Below are positions 56,041-64,000 of a stretch of 64,000 nt of DNA, piece after piece (within the stretch, counting starts at the first letter, position 1; every line of letters starts with the position of its first letter). Under the pieces are notes generated by a model. It saw only the letters and a program-made list of their open reading frames with translations. It was not told the origin of the DNA and made no database searches. Location: assembly GCF_017948265.1 (NCBI RefSeq), contig NZ_CP072852.1, positions 4,402,001-4,466,000 of the forward strand, given 5' to 3'. The translations under genes and the position numbers were made by a program. The stretch is from Rhodoferax sp. PAMC 29310. GTDB lineage: Bacteria; Pseudomonadota; Gammaproteobacteria; Burkholderiales; Burkholderiaceae_C.

Positions 56041-56460
56041 TTCGAGAAGAACGGTTTGCGGCTTAGCCCAGGCAAGCCAGTTCATGGTCTTGGCTATGCG
56101 TTGCCCGCGCAATGCTTGGCGCCCACTTCCGCTCATCGAAACTCGGATTGAAGAGTTGCTGCAAATCGCCTGGGGTCAGCCGATCAGGTAGTTCTGGATA
56201 GATTACGCGCTGTGGTCGGTGTCATACGGTGCCCAAAGTTCAGGACCGTGAACCATAACAAGGCTGAAACTGTAGCGGGGCCAAGTCCAAAACTAGAAAT
56301 CAAGGCTGAGTGGCCAAATTTACACGAATTTTACTGACAGGCCAAAGTGCAGCAGCTGGGCGAATGCCCCGCTGAGTGGGCCCCATGCAGTCACGCTGCC
56401 AAGGTGGCATGGGTGCCGAGACAGGGGAAGCCGGCACAGCTTGACGGCAAGCCACCTGAG
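56041..56460. other. Gene-free stretch after the IS relic
   Basis: About 420 bp with no supportable gene. A frame running from 55895 through the relic is probably an accident of its end. Confidence 0.4.
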
Positions 56461-56476
56461 GGTGCGCCAGCGAACA
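56461..56476. promoter_or_regulatory. Shared palindrome, site 7 (DUF3309 gene)
   Basis: GGTGCGC-CA-GCGAACA; on the opposite strand it reads TGTTCGC-TG-GCGCACC, close to site 6. Centred about 105 bp before the DUF3309 start. Confidence 0.62.
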
Positions 56477-56573
56477 GACCTAGGTGCCTCCTAACCCTAA
56501 GCTGCAATCACAAGCGAAAGCCCGTTTTCAAATGGACGCTGCTTGCAAATTTCAACGATTTGAGGAGACTGAC

Positions 56574-56732
56574 ATGAGCCTGGGAACCATTCTTCTGGTT
56601 TTTCTGATACTGATGTTGGTGGGCGTTTTCCCCACGTGGCCACATAGTCGGTCTTGGGGCTACAGCCCCAGTGGCGGGCTGGGTTTGATCGCCACTATTG
56701 TGCTGATTCTGCTGTTGGTAGGTCGAGTCTAG
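56574..56732 (+). CDS. DUF3309 small membrane protein
   Basis: 52 residues from the ATG at 56574, with GAGGAG about 9 nt upstream; a start 30 codons earlier is unlikely. Two hydrophobic segments (GTILLVFLILMLVGVFP and GLIATIVLILLLVGRV) flank WPHSRSWGYSPSGG, the DUF3309 signature. Inner-membrane, function unknown; such proteins often accompany stress genes. Confidence 0.88.
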   Translation: MSLGTILLVFLILMLVGVFPTWPHSRSWGYSPSGGLGLIATIVLILLLVGRV

Positions 56733-56823
56733 GTATGAGGGCGCTCGTTGGGCCGGTTAGTGTCATTGTTGGGGCGATTGATTGGCACAACGCCATCAGA
56801 AACTCTGATCTTTCGATCCGCAA

Positions 56824-56839
56824 TGTGCGTCAGCGCACC
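56824..56839. promoter_or_regulatory. Shared palindrome, site 8 (BON gene)
   Basis: TGTGCGT-CA-GCGCACC. Centred about 79 bp before the BON lipoprotein start. Confidence 0.6.
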
Positions 56840-56910
56840 GACCGCCGAAGCACATTTTTTTAAAGTTGACAGGTCAGTCTGTTTCAATTTTTTTCCCACT
56901 GGAGATATAT

Positions 56911-57225
56911 ATGAAAATTCGTTACACACTCGCCGTTGCCGTTTCTACCATCGTTCTTTTGACCGCAACGGGCTGTGCCGTTCAACGCGGGCAGGATACT
57001 GTGGGCTCCTACATTGATGACACAGGTATTACCACCTTGGTGAAGCCCCGTTTCGTCGAGAACAAACAGGTGGACGCCTCTTCGATCAAGGTCGAGACCC
57101 TGAAAGGCACCGTCATGCTGTCCGGCTTCGCCAAGAGCATTGACGAACGCACCACCGCTGAATCCATTGCGAGTGGTGTCAAAGGTGTTGTGTCTGTGCG
57201 CAACGAGATCGCTGTTCTTCCTTGA
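56911..57225 (+). CDS. BON-domain lipoprotein
   Basis: 104 residues from the ATG at 56911, with GGAG about 10 nt upstream. Lipoprotein signal with lipobox LTATGC (Cys near residue 22). One BON domain: TGITTLVKPRFVENKQVDAS, VETLKGTVMLSGFAKSIDER, GVKGVVSVRNEIAVL. BON proteins such as OsmY attach to membranes and are induced by osmotic or envelope stress. Followed by an 18-bp terminator stem. Confidence 0.88.
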   Translation: MKIRYTLAVAVSTIVLLTATGCAVQRGQDTVGSYIDDTGITTLVKPRFVENKQVDASSIKVETLKGTVMLSGFAKSIDERTTAESIASGVKGVVSVRNEIAVLP

Positions 57226-57243
57226 GGCTCTGACTTCGCTGTG

Positions 57244-57282
57244 AATACCGGGGCAGTGCCAGCATGGCACTGCCCCGGTATT
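57244..57282. terminator. Strong hairpin after the BON gene
   Basis: An 18-bp perfect stem (57244-57261 paired with 57265-57282; core GGGGCAGTGCCA) with a 3-nt loop, 18 bp after the BON stop. No T-run follows. Confidence 0.7.
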
Positions 57283-57445
57283 GCGTTTGGGACGCGCGGC
57301 TGGTGTCCGCCTCAGTACTCGGACGGCTTGTTCACATCACTTAGCAATCGCTCCAATTCCTTCTTAACTACACCGTACCATTCGCAGGTATGGGTCTCAA
57401 AATAGGGTTTCACCGGAATCGACGGCGAATTGCTTGGCGACCACC

Positions 57446-57481
57446 CTCAATGTCTTTGGAATGAGTTCCAAAGACATTGAG
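57446..57481. repeat. Perfect inverted repeat at the edge of the IS3 element
   Basis: CTCAATGTCTTTGGAA (57446-57461) and TTCCAAAGACATTGAG (57466-57481), 16 bp, 4-nt loop. The right arm runs into the 3-bp target duplication (57481-57483), so the element inserted right at its foot. It may be a terminator of a gene remnant ending at 57312 on the minus strand (ending KELERLLSDVNKPSEY). Confidence 0.7.
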
Positions 57482-57520
57482 ATTGACCTTGCCCCTGGAA
57501 TCCGTATCCCATAACCGAGA

Positions 57521-58417
57521 TCATGAGTTGGCTTGCTTGGGCTGATTAGCAAGCCAGTTTTGCTCGAACCGCACCGGGCTGACGTAGGCCAGTGTCGAAT
57601 GCAGTCGAGTCCGGTTATACCAAAGCATCCAAGCAATCGTTTCATCCTTTGCCTCCCGCTGAGTCTTGAACTTCTGTCCGTATAACCGTTCCACCTTCAA
57701 TGATCCAAACAGCGTCTCGCTGCAGGCGTTGTCCCAACAGTTGCCGCGCCGGCTCATTGAACTGGTGATGTCGTACTCCTTGAGCACTTCCCGGAAGTCC
57801 TTGCTGGCGTACTGACTGCCGCGGTCGCTATGGAACATCAGGCCAGCCTGCTTGCCCGGATGCCGCTTGAACCATGCCATGCGCAGCGCATCAATGACGA
57901 TGTCCCGCGTCATTTCCTCTCGTAACGACCAGCCCACTACTTGGCGGCTGAACAGGTCAATCACCACGGCCAGAAACAACCAGCCTTCGTCCGTGGCGAT
58001 GTACGTGATGTCACCCACCCAGACCTTGTCGGGTGCTGCCACATCGAACTCCCGGTTGAGCAGGTTGGGTGAGATCGCTAGATCGTGATTGCTATCGGTG
58101 GTGACCTTGAAGCGCCGCTTTCCCTTGGCACGGATGCCGTGCAACTGCATGAGCTTTTGCACGCGCTCTTTGCCCACACGGATGCCACGGGCAAGCAGCT
58201 CCTTCCAGGTGCGTGGCCAGCCGTAGCCGCCTCGCGTCTCGGCATGGATGGCCTTGATGTGCACCAGCAAGGCGTCATCGCTCAGGTGGCGGAGCTGGGC
58301 CGGACTGGCCAGTCGCACAAAGTGTTCGTGGTACCCGGCGATGCTCACCCCCAGTACGCGGCACTGTACCGAGATCGGCCATGTGCTGCGGTGGCGCTGG
58401 ATGAAGGCGTACTTCAA
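57521..58417 (-). CDS. IS3-family transposase OrfB
   Basis: 298 residues. Integrase core: WVGDITYIATDEGWLFLAVV with the first Asp, FHSDRGSQYAS with the second, and DNACSETLFGSLKVERLY with the catalytic Glu, then WYNRTRLHSTLAYVSPVRF. In the element it overlaps orfA by four bases (ATGA); a programmed frameshift to a fusion protein is typical for IS3. Start ATG at 58415-58417. Confidence 0.94.
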   Translation of the reverse strand: MKYAFIQRHRSTWPISVQCRVLGVSIAGYHEHFVRLASPAQLRHLSDDALLVHIKAIHAETRGGYGWPRTWKELLARGIRVGKERVQKLMQLHGIRAKGKRRFKVTTDSNHDLAISPNLLNREFDVAAPDKVWVGDITYIATDEGWLFLAVVIDLFSRQVVGWSLREEMTRDIVIDALRMAWFKRHPGKQAGLMFHSDRGSQYASKDFREVLKEYDITSSMSRRGNCWDNACSETLFGSLKVERLYGQKFKTQREAKDETIAWMLWYNRTRLHSTLAYVSPVRFEQNWLANQPKQANS

Positions 58418-58710
58418 ATCGATCCCTTTGCGAAGTACGCCGTCGCTTTTCCCAGAATGTCACGCTCCATCTTCACACGCGCCAGCTCGGCCCGCAACCG
58501 GTTGATCTCCATCTGCTCGGCGCTGACCAATACCTTGCTGTCAGCTCCCTTGAGCTGGCCCTGGCGCTGCGCCTTGACCCAATTGAACAACGTCTGGTCG
58601 ACCACTCCCAGCGTGCGTGCCGCGGCTGCAATGCTCTGGCCACCTTCGACCAGTCGAACTGCTTCTTGCTTGAATTCGAGCGTGTAGCGCGCTCTTGCTG
58701 TCTTCGTCAT
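58414..58710 (-). CDS. IS3-family OrfA (helix-turn-helix)
   Basis: 98 residues, ATG at 58708-58710 with AAGGAGA upstream. Helix-turn-helix near residues 20-45 (QSIAAAARTLGVVDQTLFNW) and a leucine-zipper-like end (EQMEINRLRAELARVKMERD). It binds the element ends and is joined to OrfB by frameshifting in the family. Confidence 0.93.
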   Translation of the reverse strand: MTKTARARYTLEFKQEAVRLVEGGQSIAAAARTLGVVDQTLFNWVKAQRQGQLKGADSKVLVSAEQMEINRLRAELARVKMERDILGKATAYFAKGSI

Positions 58711-58820
58711 TTCCGTTCTCCTTGCGTGAATTTAAACACTCAGCAAGAGATACGTTTTTCGAGGGCAAGGTCAGATGCAACCAGCTTGGGCCACTCCAAG
58801 GGGGCATTATTGGGTTCCAT

Positions 58821-58834
58821 GTGATTTGGATCAT
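58821..58834. promoter_or_regulatory. FNR-type site candidate
   Basis: GTGAT-TTGG-ATCAT matches the FNR consensus TTGAT-N4-ATCAA at 8 of 10 positions and is also a palindrome. It lies about 63 bp upstream of the Met/His-rich gene start. The window's Crp/Fnr protein has a recognition helix of the right type. Confidence 0.4.
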
Positions 58835-58890
58835 ATCTGCTTGTTTCCGTCAAGGCATAGGATCAAGCCAATTCAACCTTGGAAAATTAC

Positions 58891-59463
58891 ATGCGAAAAT
58901 TTGTCGCCATCCCTTTCTGTCTTTCCGTTCTCGCTGGACTTTCCCATGCCCAAACAATGGATTCGCCGATGATGGACCACTCGAAAATGGACCATGCCGC
59001 TCACATAACGATGATGGCTGACGCGCAGCGGCAGGCTGAAGTCGCCACGCGGGGCAAAGATGTGATGCCTTTCACACTGGCAGCTACCACCCACATCTTT
59101 ACCAAGGGCGCGCAGGGGGGTGTGCAGCGTGTAGTGGCCAAGAACCCGTCCGATACCGCCCAGGTGAAGCTGGTACGCCAGCATCTCCAAGAAATCCGTG
59201 AGCAGTTTCTAAAGGGTGACTTCTCCGGGCCTGGCCACATTCATGGTCAAGACATGCCTGGTCTGGCCGAATTGAAGGACACGAAACCAAGGCAAATTGA
59301 CATTGCTTACAAGGATGTCAACGGCGGCGCCGAATTAACCTACAAAACGTCAGTAGCTACCCTGGTTGCAGCATTGCACCAGTGGTTTGACGCCCAGTTG
59401 TCGGACCACGGCAAAGATGTCATGGAAGGTCATGCTCACCACGAAGGCTTGATGAAACAGTGA
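58891..59463 (+). CDS. Met/His-rich exported protein
   Basis: 190 residues from the ATG at 58891; a TTG four codons earlier is open but less likely. Signal peptide (MRKFVAIPFCLSVLAGLSHA, cleavage near AQT). Then MDSPMMDHSKMDHAAHITMM, a His/Met cluster fit to bind copper or another soft metal, followed by TRGKDVMPFTLAATTHIFTK and an end with GHAHHEG. Similar proteins are known as uncharacterised periplasmic proteins in betaproteobacteria. A possible FNR-type site lies in its promoter region. Metal-binding role is inferred from the residues. Confidence 0.65.
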   Translation: MRKFVAIPFCLSVLAGLSHAQTMDSPMMDHSKMDHAAHITMMADAQRQAEVATRGKDVMPFTLAATTHIFTKGAQGGVQRVVAKNPSDTAQVKLVRQHLQEIREQFLKGDFSGPGHIHGQDMPGLAELKDTKPRQIDIAYKDVNGGAELTYKTSVATLVAALHQWFDAQLSDHGKDVMEGHAHHEGLMKQ

Positions 59464-59925
59464 TAGCCATCACGAAAAGCCGACACCATCTTAGAATAGT
59501 TGGTCCTGGTCGGGAAGAATCTCTCACGGCCATAAGTCGAATGACTCCCGCCGCTCCCAATGCGGACAGCCAAGGCCCATTTTTGACTTAAATTTCCCGG
59601 CGAACCCAGGTGGCCAATTCAGCCACCCGCCTTGCGGCAATCCGCTAGAACGACGAATTCTCAGTTGAATGCGTTCGCTCAAAAGTGTTGGCCAAACTCG
59701 GCAGTTCGGTGCCCCTTTCGCCCCTGCGGGGGCGAGACGGGCTGGGGGCGGGGTGCATCAAGGCCGTGACGGGTCCTTGCTGCCCACCAGGATGTCAGAC
59801 AAACTTTTATATGCCTTTTAGGCCTGTAGTCCATTTTCAGCCAGCGGGAGCAGCTACTGAATGTGTAGCAAAAAAGGGTCAGTGACTGCCATCGTGCCAG
59901 CACCCGGCAAGCCGTCACCGCGGAC
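59464..59925. other. Intergenic, includes a repeat copy
   Basis: About 460 bp without a gene. Holds the second copy of the 63-bp repeat and the downstream region of panC. Confidence 0.5.
59815..59877. repeat. Intergenic repeat, 63 bp, second copy
   Basis: Begins CTTTTAGGCC, tail GCTACTGAATGTGTAGC then AAAAAAGG. Gap-free over 63 bp with 18903-18965; head and tail match best. Confidence 0.65.
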
Positions 59926-61643
<1,718 letters not shown>

Positions 61644-61725
61644 GGCTGTCTCCGAGAACGATTCAGGTAATGGCGGGAGTCTAGTCGATCAAACCAGAGG
61701 CTTTGTACAGGATAGGCGTGGCTCA

Positions 61726-62472
61726 CTAAGACCCCATGGCCTTCAGCGGGCGCCCAGGTGCCAGCACCGCGTGCAGTGCTGCTGCGTCAAAGTGCGCCGC
61801 AATCAGGGCCGGGGTGGGCTGGCTCATCCACGGCACGCTGCCCAGGCAGGGCGCCTGATGGCGGCGCTGCATTTCCTGGCGCAGGGTCGCCAGATTGGCG
61901 ACCAGGTGGGGCATGTCGGGGTCAATGACATTGCCCACCCAGCCGGCCAGCGCCAGGCCACGGGCGCGAACGGCCTCAGCCGTGAGCAAGGCGTGGCTCA
62001 GGCAGCCCAGCCGCATACCCACCACCAGCACCACGGGCAGGCCCAGTTCCTGGGCAAAGTCGGCGGTGTCCCAGGTGTCATTGAGCGGTACACAGAACCC
62101 GCCCACGCCTTCCACCACGGTGATTTCTGCGCGGGCCATCAGGGCGTGGGTGGCTGCCATCACATGCTCGCGCTCAATGGTTTTCCCCTCCAGCTGAGCG
62201 GCTATGTGGGGGGCGCAAGCGGCCTCGAATTGGAAGGGGCCGACTTCAGCGTCGCTTAAATCTATGGAACTGGCGGCCTGCAGGGCCTGCACATCGTCGT
62301 TCACCGCTTTTCCGTTGACCAGGGTGGTGCCGGCCGCCACCGGTTTGAGGCCGGCGCTGGCCCAGCCTTGCAGGGCGCACCAGTGCAGCAGCGCTGCGCT
62401 GATGTGCGTTTTGCCGACGCCGGTGTCGGTGCCGGCGACAAAGCAGCTTTGAAGTGGTGGGTTCTGACTCAT
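61726..62472 (-). CDS. bioD: Dethiobiotin synthetase
   Basis: 248 residues. P-loop GTDTGVGKTHISAALL near the N-terminus, GLKPVAAGT, EGVGGFCVPLNDTW and GWVGNVID. It closes the ureido ring of dethiobiotin from 7,8-diaminopelargonate, CO2 and ATP. The start overlaps the bioF stop by four bases. bioB is not in the window. Confidence 0.95.
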   Translation of the reverse strand: MSQNPPLQSCFVAGTDTGVGKTHISAALLHWCALQGWASAGLKPVAAGTTLVNGKAVNDDVQALQAASSIDLSDAEVGPFQFEAACAPHIAAQLEGKTIEREHVMAATHALMARAEITVVEGVGGFCVPLNDTWDTADFAQELGLPVVLVVGMRLGCLSHALLTAEAVRARGLALAGWVGNVIDPDMPHLVANLATLRQEMQRRHQAPCLGSVPWMSQPTPALIAAHFDAAALHAVLAPGRPLKAMGS

Positions 62473-63698
62473 GACGGAGTGTTTTCCAGGGTTTGCACAA
62501 TGTCTGTCAGGGCGTTCATCAGTTGCGAAATGTCGGCCAAGGTGTGGGCTGCGCTCAGGGTGATACGCAGGCGGGCGGTGCCCAAAGGCACGGTGGGCGG
62601 GCGAATGGCGGGCACGGTCAGGCCTCGCGCATCCAACTGGCTGGAGAGTGCCAGCGCCGTGGCGTTTTCGCCGACCACCAAGCCTTGAATGGCGGTGTGT
62701 GAGTCTGTCAGCGTCCAGCCCAACGTGGGATGTTTTTCAATCAAAGCCTGCAGTTGCTGGCGCAGTTGCGTAATCAAGGTCTGCAGGTGCTGGCGGCGTT
62801 GCTTGCCTTCATCGCCCCCAATGAGGGCCAAACTGGTGAGCAAGGCGTGGGCCATGGCGGGTGGGGCGGCCGTGGTGTAGATGTAGGCGCGGGCGGTTTG
62901 GATCAGCCACTCAATGATGCTGGGGTGGGCGGCCACAAAGGCGCCGCTCAAGCCAGCGGCCTTGCCCAAGGTGCCCATGTAAATCAGACGCTCGCTGCAC
63001 AAGCCAAAGTGCGACAGGCTGCCGCGTCCCTGTTCGCCCAGCACGCCAAAGCCATGGGCGTCGTCCACGATCAACCAGGCGTCAAACTGCTCTGCCAGGG
63101 CCAACAGTTCATCCAGTTCGGCCAAGTCCCCGTCCATGCTGAAAACGGCATCGGTCACGATTAGTTTGATAGGCGTGGTGCATTCGACCAGTTGTCGGGC
63201 AAGGTCAGGCAAGTTGCGGTGGGCGTAGAGCTTGACGCTGGCCTTGGCCAGGCGGGCGCCGTCGATCAAGGAGGCGTGGTTGAGCTTGTCGCAAAAAAGG
63301 GTGGCGTTGGCGTAGCCCAAGCTGGTCAGCAGCGCCATGTTGGCCATGTAGCCGGTGCAAAAAGTGAGCGCTCGTGCCTCGGGGATGCAGGTTGACAGGT
63401 AGTCAGCTAGGGCGTCTTCCAGCAGCACATGGGCACGGGAATGGCCGTTGATCAGGTGCGAGGCGCCGCTGCCTGCGCCATAGAGTCGGGCGCCTTCGGC
63501 AACGGAGTCAATCAGTGCAGGGTGATTGGCCAGACCCAGATAGTCGTTGCTGCAAAAAGTGAGCTGATCGCGCGCGGGCTGTGCGCCGTGCGTCAGACGC
63601 TGGTGCGGCGCGCTGGCGGACTCGGCAATGCGCCGCTGGCGGGTGAGCGCCAGCGCGTCGCGTTCACGCAGTTGGTGGTTCAGGTGTGAGATGAGCAT
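62469..63698 (-). CDS. bioF: 8-amino-7-oxononanoate synthase
   Basis: 409 residues. A PLP-dependent oxoamine synthase joining pimeloyl thioester and alanine. Motifs: FCSNDYLGLANHPALID, GASHLINGHSRAHVLLE, VDDAHGFGVLGEQGRG and TLGKAAGLSGAF with the PLP-binding Lys. Its 5' end overlaps the bioA 3' end by about 35 bp, and its 3' end overlaps bioD. Confidence 0.95.
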   Translation of the reverse strand: MLISHLNHQLRERDALALTRQRRIAESASAPHQRLTHGAQPARDQLTFCSNDYLGLANHPALIDSVAEGARLYGAGSGASHLINGHSRAHVLLEDALADYLSTCIPEARALTFCTGYMANMALLTSLGYANATLFCDKLNHASLIDGARLAKASVKLYAHRNLPDLARQLVECTTPIKLIVTDAVFSMDGDLAELDELLALAEQFDAWLIVDDAHGFGVLGEQGRGSLSHFGLCSERLIYMGTLGKAAGLSGAFVAAHPSIIEWLIQTARAYIYTTAAPPAMAHALLTSLALIGGDEGKQRRQHLQTLITQLRQQLQALIEKHPTLGWTLTDSHTAIQGLVVGENATALALSSQLDARGLTVPAIRPPTVPLGTARLRITLSAAHTLADISQLMNALTDIVQTLENTPS

Positions 63699-64000
63699 CG
63701 GTAGGGGTTTGGTTGAGTACGTCGTTCAGCGTGGCGGTGAGCGCACGGGCAAGCCAGGGGCTGAGTTCGTCGTCCAGCAGGTAGGGCGGCATGAGGTAGA
63801 CGGTGCGACCAATGGGTCGAATCAACAGTTCATGGGTGCGACCAGCGAGGTGAAAGCGCTCGGGAAAGCGTGCGCCCACCAGCTCTTCTCGGACATCAAA
63901 CGCCCAAATCATGCCGCGTTGACGCCAGTGCTCCAGCCGGGTGTCGGCACGCAGCGGGGCCATGGCGGCGTTCAGGGCCTGCGCTCGCTGTTGGTTTTTG
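63664..64000 (-). CDS. bioA: Adenosylmethionine-8-amino-7-oxononanoate aminotransferase, C-terminal part
   Basis: The frame is open to the window edge and ends at a stop at 63664. About 110 residues are visible: ALNAAMAPLRADTRLEHWRQ, GMIWAFDV, RPIGRTVYLMPPYLLDDEL. This is the C-terminal small domain of BioA, which makes 7,8-diaminopelargonate; the catalytic lysine lies outside the window. First visible gene of bioA-bioF-bioD. Confidence 0.93.
   Translation of the reverse strand, partial: KNQQRAQALNAAMAPLRADTRLEHWRQRGMIWAFDVREELVGARFPERFHLAGRTHELLIRPIGRTVYLMPPYLLDDELSPWLARALTATLNDVLNQTPTDAHLTPEPPTA

Larger units (their letters stand above)
57484..58773 (-). mobile_element. IS3-family insertion sequence with 3-bp target duplication
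   Basis: 1290 bp. Both ends begin TGACCTTGCCC and continue as imperfect repeats including CGTATC. GAT lies directly outside both ends (57481-57483, 58774-58776), the 3-bp duplication usual for this family. It carries overlapping orfA and orfB. Complete and probably recent. A relic of the same family lies at 55712-56040. Confidence 0.92.

Overview
The window reads as the chromosome of a betaproteobacterium, most likely a Comamonadaceae member of the Rhodoferax/Polaromonas kind. This is inferred from the paired cyanophycin synthetases with their ABC-transporter/DUF1854 partner genes, the nadC-nadA and panB-panC / bioA-bioF-bioD blocks, and intergenic repeats that look like ones I associate with that family. 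No rRNA, tRNA or CRISPR array was recognised.

Layout. 1-12 kb is mostly housekeeping: the 3' end of gpsA; cphA' and cphA (cyanophycin synthesis) divergent from an ABC transporter/DUF1854 pair linked to cyanophycin; nadC, nadA; a D-lactate dehydrogenase-type gene. 12-15 kb is a scar: a diguanylate cyclase remnant and an IS256-family element with an 8-bp target duplication that splits a small ORF. 15-18.5 kb is a complete TRAP transporter (dctP, dctQ, dctM) with a palindromic operator candidate upstream and an attenuator-like hairpin after dctP. 19-24.4 kb is decayed and mobile: a frameshifted SagB-type nitroreductase, a CBS-domain protein, IS110 debris, small unknown genes, an IS3-family element and a broken FAD oxidoreductase. 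The latter precedes an acyl carrier protein/ketosynthase pair.

26-57 kb is a long run of stress-type genes: a ferritin-like protein, SRPBCC protein, ribosome hibernation factor (nonsense codon 4), baeRF-domain protein, NhaA, DUF2254, a mercuric-reductase-like flavoprotein, PQQ glucose dehydrogenase, PRC-barrel protein, HflC with an HflK carrying two in-frame TAG codons, a cation P-type ATPase, a six-PAS hybrid histidine kinase, a TVP38 protein, CbpA/CbpM, a VIT-family transporter, a ParS/MbcA-like protein coupled to a Crp/Fnr regulator, a phospholipase-D-type lipoprotein, and several small envelope proteins (DUF1328, DUF3309, BON, Cys-pair repeat protein). 57.5-58.8 kb is an intact IS3-family element with a 3-bp duplication. 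The window closes with a Met/His-rich periplasmic protein, panB-panC and bioA-bioF-bioD.

The most interesting signal is a 16-bp near-palindrome, consensus TGTKCGCTGGCGCACA with an invariant TG (or CA on the other strand) centre. I found it eight times, every time in a non-coding gap of the 26-57 kb stretch upstream of stress-type genes. It looks like the operator of an undescribed regulon covering the ferritin-like protein, NhaA/baeRF, the P-type ATPase/HflK gap, the ParS-Crp operon, the phospholipase-D protein, the Cys-pair protein, DUF3309 and BON. The gene content (CBS, SagB-type nitroreductase, hibernation factor, CtpF-like ATPase, Crp/Fnr) also resembles the mycobacterial dormancy (DosR) set, although several members here are broken.
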